Source: Aquificaceae bacterium
GTDB lineage: Bacteria; Aquificota; Aquificia; Aquificales; Aquificaceae
Assembly: GCA_015487365.1 (NCBI GenBank)
Contig: WFPT01000126.1
Coordinates: 1 to 8,298 of the forward strand
Direction of reading: 5' to 3'
DNA length: 8,298 nucleotides
Numbering within the stretch: the first letter of the stretch is position 1; each line of letters opens with the position of its first letter. The notes beneath the pieces were generated by a model. That model made no database searches and was not told where the DNA came from. It saw only the letters and a program-made list of their open reading frames with translations. Shown here one piece after another: positions 1 to 6,975 of this stretch. A program made the translations under genes and the position numbers.

Positions 1-995
1 CCCTAAAAGGAGGGAGTAATTTTAATTACTTTTTTTTAGGTTTGTCCATATTTTTAGCCCTTTTGTCTAAATATACAGCGGTCTTTTTGCCAATAACTTT
101 GCTAACTTTTAGGCCAAGGCTAATAAGTTCTAAAACCTTTTGGTGGATTAACCTCTTCCTGGTTTTGGCCCTCACTCCCGTATTGGTTTGGAATTACGAG
201 CATGACTTTGTTGGCTTTAAGCACCTTCTTTTTTTGGCGGGTGCAAGGTATAAAGACATACTCTTTACCTTTAAGTTTTTGCCCGAGTTTTTAGGGGGTC
301 AGCTCCTAATCCTTTCGGTAATACCTTTTTTCTTTATGGTTTATGGCTGGTATAAAGCTTTAAAGAATAAGGATGAAGGTGAGAGGTTCCTTACCTTTAT
401 GAGCCTACCGGTTTTCCTCTTTTTCCTCATACTCTCTTTTAAGACGAGGGTCTATGCCAATTGGAGTGCCTTTCCCTATATGGCGGGGATAATCTTGGGG
501 ACAAAATATATGGGAAGTAGGTTCTTTAAGGGGAGTCTAATTTTTGGACTAATTTTAAACTTTTTGCTATACTTTTACCTTCCACCGCAAATAGACATAA
601 AAAAGAGGGTCGTAGGGTGGGAGGAACTGGGTAGGGTGGTTAGCTCCCTTTACAAACCAAAGGAGGATTTTATAATTGCTCCCTCCTATCAGCTCAGTGC
701 GGAGTTAGCCTTTTATACGAAGGGTCATCCAAAGGTATATTGCATAAACTTAGGGAGGCGTATGAACGATTACGATATCTGGAAGAAGGAGATGGTTTTA
801 AAGAGGGGTTCTAATGGGATATTTATAACTTACGCTTTGGGTTTGGACGACAGGGTGAGGGAGGCCTTTGATGGGGTTATACTAAAAAGGGAATTTACTT
901 ACAGGTATAGGGGGAAGGTGGTTAGAAAGCTTAGCATTTACAAGCTCAGGGGCTTTAAGGGTAAGTTTAGGGAGGTAAAACCTGAGAGTTTTTGA
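1..995 (+). CDS. GT39/ArnT-like integral membrane glycosyltransferase, 5'-truncated by window edge
   Basis: The frame is open from base 3 to the TGA at 993-995, giving 330 visible residues. The TTG at 42 is probably not the start: in-frame hydrophobic codons precede it and complete a membrane helix running into the LLSKYTAV segment, which normally lies mid-protein in this family. Several more hydrophobic segments follow, with the family-like stretch TPVLVWNYEHDF, then SFKTRVYANWSAFPY. A soluble tail of about 130 residues ends the protein; it contains GRRMNDYDIWK, resembling the LNQYD-W motif of GT39 proteins. Known members move a sugar from a polyprenyl-phosphate carrier to a periplasmic acceptor such as lipid A or protein. 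The catalytic acidic residues of the first periplasmic loop would lie off the window, so activity cannot be judged and the acceptor is unknown. The downstream polyprenyl-phosphate glycosyltransferase overlaps it by one base, which supports a joint pathway. Confidence 0.8.
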   Translation, partial: LKGGSNFNYFFLGLSIFLALLSKYTAVFLPITLLTFRPRLISSKTFWWINLFLVLALTPVLVWNYEHDFVGFKHLLFLAGARYKDILFTFKFLPEFLGGQLLILSVIPFFFMVYGWYKALKNKDEGERFLTFMSLPVFLFFLILSFKTRVYANWSAFPYMAGIILGTKYMGSRFFKGSLIFGLILNFLLYFYLPPQIDIKKRVVGWEELGRVVSSLYKPKEDFIIAPSYQLSAELAFYTKGHPKVYCINLGRRMNDYDIWKKEMVLKRGSNGIFITYALGLDDRVREAFDGVILKREFTYRYRGKVVRKLSIYKLRGFKGKFREVKPESF

Positions 996-1936
996 TGGGC
1001 TTACCTAAGCTTGCGGTTATAATACCTTGCTTTAACGAAAGGGAAGTGATAGGGGAAACCCTGAGGAGGGTCTTTAAGGTTTTAGGGGAATTGGAGGAAA
1101 AGGCCTTAGTCAGTAAAGAGAGCTACGTTTTGGTGGTGGATGATGGCTCCAAAGATGGGACTTGGGAAGTTATAAGGGGGTTAAAGTCTAAATACGGGAA
1201 CAAGTTAAAGGGAATAAAGCTAAGGAGGAACTTTGGGCATCAGAATGCCCTCCTTTGTGGTATGTTGGAGTCAGAATACGATGTGGCCATTACCATGGAT
1301 GCGGACCTGCAAGACCCACCAGAATTGATGGAGGAAATGGTAAAGCTCTACCACGGAGGTTATGAAATAATTTATGGGGTAAGAAGGGAAAGGGATGTAG
1401 ATTCTAACTTTAAGAGGATTTCCGCCTCACTCTTTTACAACCTTATGGAGAGGATGGGGGTAAGGATTGTTAAAAACCATGCGGATTTTAGGTTGGTATC
1501 AAGGGAGGTGGTGGAAACTTTAAGGGAATTTAAGGAGGTGAATTTATTTTTAAGGGCACTTTTCCCCTACTTGGGTTTTAAGGGCAAGGAGCTATATTAT
1601 AGGAGGAGGGAAAGGTTTGCTGGTAAAAGTAAATATCCCATAACCAAGATGGTTTCCTTTGCATTGGAAGGTATAACCTCTTTTAGCGTTGCTCCCCTAA
1701 GGCTCATACTTTTTTCAGGCTTCGTCCTCTTCCTCGTAGCAACCTTACTTTCCCTTTGGGCAGTAGGAGTTAAGATTATGGGAAGGAGCATCCCGGGATG
1801 GTTTTCCATAGCCCTGCCCTTATACCTACTAAACGGTATTAACCTTATGGCAATAGGGATAGTGGGTGAATACGTGGGGAAAATATATATGGAGGTAAAA
1901 AGAAGACCAAGGTATCTGATAGAAGAGAGGCTATGA
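995..1936 (+). CDS. polyprenyl-phosphate glycosyltransferase (GT2; DPM1/ArnC/GtrB type)
   Basis: This is a 313-residue GT-A enzyme expected to put a sugar from a nucleotide sugar onto undecaprenyl (polyprenyl) phosphate at the cytoplasmic face of the inner membrane. The N-terminal catalytic domain shows VIIPCFNE (8-15), DDGS (49-52), the metal-binding DADLQDPPE (102-110), ADFRL (163-167) and RRERFAGKSKY (204-214), the last two being hallmarks of the DPM1/GtrB group. Two C-terminal membrane helices follow (about 232-262 and 268-292), then the basic end KRRPRYLIEE. Length is normal for the family. ATG at 995 is preferred: it overlaps the preceding stop as TGATG, suggesting coupled translation. 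An in-frame TTG at 992 is possible. No well-spaced Shine-Dalgarno is seen; the GGAGG near 971 is too far upstream. The sugar cannot be read from sequence; glucose, mannose and aminoarabinose enzymes all share these motifs. Confidence 0.9.
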   Translation: MGLPKLAVIIPCFNEREVIGETLRRVFKVLGELEEKALVSKESYVLVVDDGSKDGTWEVIRGLKSKYGNKLKGIKLRRNFGHQNALLCGMLESEYDVAITMDADLQDPPELMEEMVKLYHGGYEIIYGVRRERDVDSNFKRISASLFYNLMERMGVRIVKNHADFRLVSREVVETLREFKEVNLFLRALFPYLGFKGKELYYRRRERFAGKSKYPITKMVSFALEGITSFSVAPLRLILFSGFVLFLVATLLSLWAVGVKIMGRSIPGWFSIALPLYLLNGINLMAIGIVGEYVGKIYMEVKRRPRYLIEERL

Positions 1937-2244
1937 AGTTTTACCTCCTCTTGCTCTTTTCCTCTTTAAGTGCAAGCCTTGGGCAAGTCCTCTTTAAACT
2001 TTCTAAGGCAAACTTAAAGAGCTTTTCCCTATACGCTGGCTTTATTCTTTATGGAATTTCCTCCCTATTTTGGGTATATTCCTTAAAGTTCTTACCTTTA
2101 AGCAAGGTCTATCCCTTTACCTTTTTAACTTACGCTTTGGTTCTAATTTTTTCTTACCTCATCTTTAACGAGAGGCTTTCTCTAATTAACTTCTTGGGTG
2201 TTCTTTTAATAGTAGTGGGTGTATTTTTGACCTTTCTACAATAG
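1933..2244 (+). CDS. SMR/EamA-like four-helix membrane protein, probable lipid-linked sugar flippase subunit (ArnE/F-like)
   Basis: This 103-residue protein is almost entirely hydrophobic, with four predicted helices (about 3-22, 30-50, 55-75 and 82-102). The [19 protein letters not shown] ending is typical of EamA/SMR half-transporters. Aligned from memory to EmrE, G17, K22 and S24 match in position, but the essential proton/drug-coupling glutamate E14 is alanine, so a classical multidrug exporter is unlikely. Its ATG overlaps the stop of the glycosyltransferase as ATGA, with GAGG just upstream. Placed after a polyprenyl-phosphate glycosyltransferase and a GT39 enzyme, it most plausibly helps flip the lipid-linked sugar, as ArnE/ArnF do in aminoarabinose transfer; this is inferred from context. 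It probably acts as a homodimer or with a partner encoded elsewhere. Its last 9 bases overlap the end of glyA on the opposite strand. Confidence 0.8.
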   Translation: MKFYLLLLFSSLSASLGQVLFKLSKANLKSFSLYAGFILYGISSLFWVYSLKFLPLSKVYPFTFLTYALVLIFSYLIFNERLSLINFLGVLLIVVGVFLTFLQ

Positions 2245-3501
2245 GTGGGCTACCCTTTCCCTTAAAGAGGGGTAGAGGGGGAAGCTTTCGCAGAGCTCCC
2301 TTACCTCCTGCCTTACCTCTTCTATTACCCTCTCGTCTTTAATGTTCTTTACCACCTTAGAAATAAGTTTTGCTATTTTCTTCATCTCCTCTTCGCCCAT
2401 TCCCCTAGTGGTTAGGGCGGGTGTTCCCAACCTTATTCCGCTGGTCTTGGTGGGGGGTAGTGGGTCAAAGGGAACCGCATTCTTATTTACGGTTATCCCA
2501 GCCCTCTCTAAGGCTTCTTCTACCTCTTTGCCCGTTAGTTTGAAGTTTCTTAAATCCACCAAAACTATGTGGCTGTCCGTCCCACCCGTGACTATTTTAA
2601 AGCCTTCCTTCTTTAACTCTTCTGCCAAAGCCTTTGCGTTTTCTACCACCTTCTTGGCATACTCTTTAAAGCTTTCTTTCATGGCTTCTTTGAAGGCTAC
2701 CGCCTTTGCTGCTATTACGTGCATTAATGGCCCCCCCTGAATTCCGGGGAAGACGGTTTTGTCTATTACCTTTGCAAACTCCTTCTTACAGAGGATGAAG
2801 CCTCCCCTTGGACCCCTTAAAGTTTTGTGGGTGGTAGAGCTTACAAAGTGGGCATCTTTTACAGGGTTTGGATAAACTCCTCCCGCTATTAGACCCGCAT
2901 AGTGTGCCATATCCACCATAAGGTAGGCTCCAACCTCTTGCGCTATTTCTCTTAGTTTCCACCATTCAATTATCCTCGGATAAGCGGAGGCTCCCCCCAC
3001 TATCATCTTAGGCCTTACTTCCTTTGCCAGTTTGTAGAGTTGGTCGTAATCTATTAGCTCCGTTTCTGGGTTTAGTCCGTAAGGGACAACCTTGAAAAAC
3101 TTTCCAGAAAAATTTACCTTAGAGCCGTGGGTTAGGTGTCCTCCGTGGCTTAAATCCATTCCCATTATGGTGTCTCCGGGTTTTAAAACCGCAAAGTATA
3201 TGGCCATGTTGGCCTGAGAGCCCGAGTGGGGTTGAACGTTTGCATGCTCCGCTCCAAAGAGTTTTTTGGCCCTTTCAATTGCAAGCCTTTCAACTACATC
3301 CACAAACTCACAACCCCCGTAATACCTCTTACCCGGTAGCCCCTCCGCATACTTGTTGGTTAAAACACTCCCCTGGGCTTCAAGGACCGCCTCTGAGGTA
3401 AAGTTTTCAGACGCTATCATTTCAAGGTGGTAGTGTTGCCTTTCAAGCTCTCCCACTATCGCCCTATAAACCTCCTCATCAACCCTCTTTAAGTTTTCCA
3501 T
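2236..3501 (-). CDS. glyA: serine hydroxymethyltransferase
   Basis: GlyA is the PLP-dependent cytoplasmic enzyme that interconverts serine + tetrahydrofolate with glycine + 5,10-methylene-tetrahydrofolate, the main source of one-carbon units. The 421-residue length is standard. Visible landmarks are ASENF (30-34), NKYAEG (49-54), the KRYYGG loop (58-63), HSGSQAN (92-98), VDMAH (196-200, with the PLP-contacting Asp and His), [15 protein letters not shown] (220-234; K226 is the PLP Schiff-base lysine) and [14 protein letters not shown] (354-367, with the carboxylate-binding Arg). All key residues are intact. ATG at 3501 is the obvious start, 13 bases after the stop of the permease gene. There is no recognisable Shine-Dalgarno or separate promoter in that gap, so it is probably the last gene of the operon. 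Its 3' end overlaps a convergent gene by 9 bases. Confidence 0.98.
   Translation of the reverse strand: MENLKRVDEEVYRAIVGELERQHYHLEMIASENFTSEAVLEAQGSVLTNKYAEGLPGKRYYGGCEFVDVVERLAIERAKKLFGAEHANVQPHSGSQANMAIYFAVLKPGDTIMGMDLSHGGHLTHGSKVNFSGKFFKVVPYGLNPETELIDYDQLYKLAKEVRPKMIVGGASAYPRIIEWWKLREIAQEVGAYLMVDMAHYAGLIAGGVYPNPVKDAHFVSSTTHKTLRGPRGGFILCKKEFAKVIDKTVFPGIQGGPLMHVIAAKAVAFKEAMKESFKEYAKKVVENAKALAEELKKEGFKIVTGGTDSHIVLVDLRNFKLTGKEVEEALERAGITVNKNAVPFDPLPPTKTSGIRLGTPALTTRGMGEEEMKKIAKLISKVVKNIKDERVIEEVRQEVRELCESFPLYPSLRERVAHLL
2250..2275. other. imperfect inverted repeat at the convergent gene junction
   Basis: CTACCC (2250-2255) and GGGTAG (2270-2275) are perfect 6-base arms. In a + strand transcript U·G, U-A and U·G pairs extend the stem to 9 with an 8-base loop. 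It begins 5 bases after the stop of the SMR-like gene but lies inside the glyA coding end. No U-run follows on either strand, so it is not a standard intrinsic terminator. It might slow polymerase or protect the mRNA 3' end, or be coincidental. Confidence 0.3.
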
Positions 3502-3514
3502 TAGACAATTAATT

Positions 3515-4486
3515 TTACAGCATTTTTTCCCTTAGGTAATCACCCAGGAGGTTAAAGGCAAGGACTATTAAAAAGAGGACCACTCCGGGTGAGAGCATCC
3601 AAGGGTAGTTGGTGATTACGTTTATGTCCCTTGCATAGGAGAGCATGTTTCCAAGGCTCGGGTAGGGCTCCTGAATACCTAAACCTAAAAAGCTTAAAGA
3701 GGCCTCCGCCAGTATGAAGGAGGGAACCGAAAGGGTTGCGGAAATTATTATGTAGTAGAGGGTGTTTGGAAGAATGTGCCTTAAAAGTATAAAGAGGGGA
3801 TGTGCCCCATAAACCTTTGCAAAGAGGACAAACTCCTTTTCCCTCAAAGATAAAACTATTCCCCTAACAACCCTTGAAAGGCTTGCCCAACCCAAAAAAG
3901 AGAGGATGAAGACCACCATTAAAAAGACCTCAAAGGATGGCATTTCCAAGGGAAAGATGGCCCTTAAACTTAGCATAAGGTAGAAGGTTGGGATGGCCAT
4001 TAGAACTTCTACTACCCTCATTAGGAAGTTATCCACCTTACCCCCAAAGTATCCGGAAATGCCACCTACCAAACTCCCTATTAAAAAGGTGGTAAAGACT
4101 CCCACTATGCTCACCAAGAGGGATATCCTCGTCCCGTATATAAGCCTTGAAAAGATGTCCCTTCCCAGCTGGTCCGTTCCAAGCAAAAATAACTTACAGG
4201 GTCTTTCCACAAAAAGGAACTTAAAGCCGTAGGGAGTTTTGGTAAAAAATTTTAGCCTACAAGAGAGGGAGGTTTCCTCATAGGTTTTAAAGAGTGGGTC
4301 TTTTAGTTTGTAAAGTTTTACGTAGGGGAAGGTAATTTTTCCTTCCTTTAATAGGTGAATTCTGGTAGGTGGATGGAAGGGAGAGTCCCTGAACTGTAAA
4401 TCATAAGGGTAGGGAGAAAAGAAACCGGGAAAGAGGGAAAGGAGGAACAAAAAGGAGAGTATTCCCAAGGAAAAGTTTTTAGCCAT
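3515..4486 (-). CDS. ABC transporter permease, DppC/OppC-type (peptide/nickel family)
   Basis: This is a 323-residue inner-membrane permease subunit of the binding-protein-dependent peptide/nickel importer family. It has an N-terminal helix (about 7-24), then a long periplasmic loop (about 25-100) ending in [18 protein letters not shown] (103-120), the DppC/OppC signature. Five further hydrophobic segments follow. The cytoplasmic EAA loop that docks the ATPase is at about 217-241 ([13 protein letters not shown] to LRHILPN), and [13 protein letters not shown] (259-271) follows. The loop before GTDQLGRD looks longer than in short members such as E. coli DppC. The ATG at 4484-4486 lies inside the 3' end of the preceding small gene (8-base overlap), so translation is probably coupled; no Shine-Dalgarno is evident. 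No partner permease, ATPase or substrate-binding protein lies in the window, so the substrate is unknown. Confidence 0.9.
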   Translation of the reverse strand: MAKNFSLGILSFLFLLSLFPGFFSPYPYDLQFRDSPFHPPTRIHLLKEGKITFPYVKLYKLKDPLFKTYEETSLSCRLKFFTKTPYGFKFLFVERPCKLFLLGTDQLGRDIFSRLIYGTRISLLVSIVGVFTTFLIGSLVGGISGYFGGKVDNFLMRVVEVLMAIPTFYLMLSLRAIFPLEMPSFEVFLMVVFILSFLGWASLSRVVRGIVLSLREKEFVLFAKVYGAHPLFILLRHILPNTLYYIIISATLSVPSFILAEASLSFLGLGIQEPYPSLGNMLSYARDINVITNYPWMLSPGVVLFLIVLAFNLLGDYLREKML

Positions 4487-4688
4487 TTTCGTTTAAAATC
4501 TGGTTTCCCACCTTTATACACTCTAAGAGGGTAAAGAGCAACTTATGGTTTTTAAAGTCCTTAAAGTTTTCAACTATATACTTTTTCCCGTTTTTTTCTT
4601 CAACTTTTAGGTATTTTAGGCACTCTTTGGCCAGCTCTTTGTTGGAAACCCTCTTTAATATTTCCTCCTTTAAACTTTCAGGGAGCAT
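4479..4688 (-). CDS. small protein of unknown function between acs and the ABC permease
   Basis: I do not recognise this 69-residue protein. It is charged, with no signal peptide or membrane helix. It looks mainly helical: an amphipathic N-terminal segment (about 3-28, PESLKEEILKRV to CLKYLKV), a basic turn (EKNGKKYIVENF, 31-42) and a second helix (about 47-65). It has two cysteines (C23, C57) but no metal-binding CxxC. Evidence that it is real is positional: its ATG overlaps the acs stop as TGATG, and its own stop lies 8 bases inside the permease gene, so it fits exactly between two certain genes with no spare bases. Its lysine-rich composition matches its neighbours. It may be a small accessory or regulatory protein translated by coupling with acs. 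No function is claimed. Confidence 0.7.
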   Translation of the reverse strand: MLPESLKEEILKRVSNKELAKECLKYLKVEEKNGKKYIVENFKDFKNHKLLFTLLECIKVGNQILNENG

Positions 4689-6571
4689 CAGTCTTCTAAG
4701 GTTGAAGTATCTCCAAGCTCCAAACCTAACTCCTTTGCCCTAAGAATCCTCCTCATTATCTTACCACTCCTTGTTTTTGGTAGCTTTTCCACAAACTCTA
4801 TTTCGTCGGGAACCGCAATTGGGCCTAAAACCTCCCTTACGGTTTGCTTTATGCTTTCTTCCACTTCCTTTGAAGGCTTTACCCCTTCCTTTAATATTAC
4901 AAAGGCCTTAATTCTTTGTCCCTTTACCGGGTCGGGTTTCCCTATTACAGCGCATTCTGCAACCCTTTCGTTTTCTACCACCGCACTCTCTACTTCCATG
5001 GTCCCTATCCTGTGTCCCGCAACGTTTAAAACATCGTCAGACCTTCCCAGTATCATAAAGTATCCCTCCTCGTCATAGCTGGCCAAATCTCCCGTAAAGT
5101 AATAACCCTTTATGGTGTTCCAATACTTTTCATACCTTTGGGGCTCTCCCCAGCAGGTTCTCAGCATTGAAGGCCAAGGACTCTTTATTACCAAAAATCC
5201 CACCGTGTTGGGAGGAACTTCCTTCCCATCCTTATCCACCACCTTTGCCTCTATTCCAAAGAAGGGCTTTCCCGCCTTACCCGGCTTCATAGGGTAAGAG
5301 GGTATGGTAGTTATCATATGGCTTCCCGTTTCCGTCTGCCACCAAGTATCTACTATAACGCACCTTTGACCCCCCACATACTTGTAATACCAAAGCCAAG
5401 CCTCAGGGTTTATGGGCTCTCCAACCGTCCCCAAAATCCTTAAGGAGGAAAGGTCGTATTCCTTTAAAAATTCACTCCCATGCCTCATAAACATCCTTAT
5501 TGCGGTAGGTGCGGTGTATAAGATGCTTACCCTATACCTTTGTATATACCTCCACCACCTACCCACATCCGGATAGTTTGGAGCCCCTTCAACGATTAAA
5601 GAGGAAGTTCCGTTTGCAAGGATTCCATAGACTATGTAAGAGTGTCCCGTAATCCAGCCTATGTCCGCGGTGCAAAAGTAAAGGTCGTTTTCTTTTAGGT
5701 CAAAGACTACCTTGGAAGTGTAGTAGGTATTTACCATATAGCCACCGACGGTGTGTAAAACACCCTTGGGTTTTCCGGTGGTTCCGGAGGTGTAAAGTAT
5801 AAAGAGTGGGTCCTCTGAGTCCATAACTTCCACTTCACAGTGAGGCTTTTGCCTTTCTATTAAAGAGTAAAGGTCTATCAGCTTTTCCCCCTTTACTCCT
5901 TCCCTGTCCCTGTCCCAAACGACTATCCTTTCAACAAAGTCTAGACCTTGGGTTGCCTTCTTTGCCACAGAAAGTAAGTCTATCTTCTTACCCCTCCTGA
6001 GGGTGTAGGTAGCGGTAATTAAGACCTTAGCCTTTGCATCCTCAATCCTCATCCTGAGGGCTCCCTCTGAAAAACCCGCAAAGACCACACTGTGTATAGC
6101 TCCAATCCTTGCACAGGCCAACATACAGGCAACCGCTTCTATGGAGTTGGGCATGTATATGGAAACCCTGTCTCCCTTCTTAACTCCAAGCTCCTTTAAG
6201 GCGTTTGCTATTTTGCAAACCAGCTCCAAGAGCTCCCCGTAGGTAATCTTCCTTTCCCTGTCCCTTTCGTCCAAGTATATGTATGCTATCTTATTTTTCC
6301 TTCCCAGTTCTATTTGCCTGTCCAAGCAGTTGTAGGTTATGTTGGTCTTACCCCCTACAAACCACTTGGCATGAGGGTAGTTCCACTCTAAAACTTTATC
6401 CCATTCTTTAAACCAGTGGAGCTCTTTGGCAACCTTGTCCCAAAATCCTTCCCTGTCCCTTATGGACTCAGCGTAAAGCTTTTCATAATCCTTTACGTTC
6501 GCTCCTTCCACTAATTCTTTGGGTGGAAAATACTTTTCCTTTACCTCTAAAAGGACCCTGTCCCCTTCCAT
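4688..6571 (-). CDS. acs: acetyl-CoA synthetase (AMP-forming)
   Basis: Acs activates acetate: acetate + ATP gives acetyl-AMP, then acetyl-CoA + AMP, in the cytoplasm. The 627-residue length is close to the usual ~650. Motifs in order: YTSGTTGKPKG phosphate-binding loop (260-270), GTVGEPINPEAW (381-392), DTWWQTETG (408-416; W411 matches the tryptophan that limits the pocket to acetate), YFTGD (491-495), hinge GRSDDVLNVAGHRI (509-522) and PKTRSGKIMRR (599-608). K604 in that last motif is the catalytic lysine, which is inactivated by acetylation in studied homologues. All expected residues are present, and the double tryptophan favours acetate over longer acyl groups. ATG at 6571 lies 8 bases after the coaX stop; the preceding bases have no Shine-Dalgarno, so it may depend on ribosomes arriving from coaX. 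The next gene overlaps its stop by one base. Confidence 0.97.
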   Translation of the reverse strand: MEGDRVLLEVKEKYFPPKELVEGANVKDYEKLYAESIRDREGFWDKVAKELHWFKEWDKVLEWNYPHAKWFVGGKTNITYNCLDRQIELGRKNKIAYIYLDERDRERKITYGELLELVCKIANALKELGVKKGDRVSIYMPNSIEAVACMLACARIGAIHSVVFAGFSEGALRMRIEDAKAKVLITATYTLRRGKKIDLLSVAKKATQGLDFVERIVVWDRDREGVKGEKLIDLYSLIERQKPHCEVEVMDSEDPLFILYTSGTTGKPKGVLHTVGGYMVNTYYTSKVVFDLKENDLYFCTADIGWITGHSYIVYGILANGTSSLIVEGAPNYPDVGRWWRYIQRYRVSILYTAPTAIRMFMRHGSEFLKEYDLSSLRILGTVGEPINPEAWLWYYKYVGGQRCVIVDTWWQTETGSHMITTIPSYPMKPGKAGKPFFGIEAKVVDKDGKEVPPNTVGFLVIKSPWPSMLRTCWGEPQRYEKYWNTIKGYYFTGDLASYDEEGYFMILGRSDDVLNVAGHRIGTMEVESAVVENERVAECAVIGKPDPVKGQRIKAFVILKEGVKPSKEVEESIKQTVREVLGPIAVPDEIEFVEKLPKTRSGKIMRRILRAKELGLELGDTSTLED

Positions 6572-6579
6572 AGTAAAGA

Positions 6580-6975
6580 TTATGATAACCTAAAAATTTT
6601 TTCTTTTGCAAGCTTTTTTAGGCCAAGGTGGGGCAAGAGGGGCTCATACCTACCCAGCTCCTTAAATAACTCGCCGTCCCCCCCCGTTAAAACTACTTTC
6701 AGCTTTCCAAACTTCTCTTCCCAAAGCTTTAAAACCCCTTTAAGGAAGAGTTTGGTTTCCAGGTAGGCCCCTCCCAGAACGCAATCCCTCGTATTTTTAC
6801 CCACATCCACCTCCACCTTCCTTAACTCCATCTTAGGTATCCCCTCCGCACCCTCCGTTAGGCAATATACTTTTTTTGAAAGGCCTAAGGTTATAAAACC
6901 ACCTACAAACTCACCGTCTAAGATTAGGTCTATTACCACAGCGGTCCCAAGGCTTATTACTACTCCCCTCTTTGA
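6580..6975 (-). CDS. coaX: type III pantothenate kinase, C-terminal part (read after a -1 frame shift)
   Basis: This is the second half of coaX, in the -1 frame relative to the N-terminal half. Read from the T-run it continues SKRGVVISLGTAVVIDLIL, then FVGGFITLGL, AEGIPKM, VGKNTRDCVLGGAY and KVVLTGGDGELF. These correspond to the GTA phosphate motif, the GG-I-PG segment, the G-T-A-SG helix and the ILTGG motif of the family. Joined to the other half the protein is 227 residues, slightly short for CoaX. GTG at 6939 could in principle begin this half alone, but that would remove the GTA strand, so an independent protein is unlikely. In the usual D-x-GTA motif the aspartate is replaced by serine (S104 of the joined protein). 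The stop at 6580-6582 lies 8 bases before acs. It is a broken gene, a slippage-expressed gene or a sequencing artefact; the family assignment itself is secure. Confidence 0.85.
   Translation of the reverse strand, partial: SKRGVVISLGTAVVIDLILDGEFVGGFITLGLSKKVYCLTEGAEGIPKMELRKVEVDVGKNTRDCVLGGAYLETKLFLKGVLKLWEEKFGKLKVVLTGGDGELFKELGRYEPLLPHLGLKKLAKEKIFRLS

Noticed and set aside
6..14. Shine-Dalgarno-like AAAGGAGGG at the left edge
   Set aside because: It lies about 30 bases before any candidate start and is simply in-frame coding sequence of the truncated gene.
42..44. TTG as the start of the first gene
   Set aside because: The same frame is open and hydrophobic back to base 3 and completes a membrane helix. 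GT39 proteins have roughly 150 or more residues before this point, so the gene is cut by the window edge.
1597..1809. 70-codon open frame on the minus strand inside the GT2 gene
   Set aside because: It is antisense to the conserved RxxRxxGxSKY motif and membrane helices and encodes no recognisable protein.
2342..2740. 132-codon open frame on the plus strand inside glyA
   Set aside because: It is antisense to a fully conserved part of glyA and has low-complexity Ser/Thr/Phe-rich content typical of a shadow frame.
3993..5297. Open frames on the plus strand at 3993-4232, 4851-5078 and 5112-5297
   Set aside because: All lie antisense to the permease or to conserved acs motifs and show shadow-frame composition, without ribosome sites or family features.
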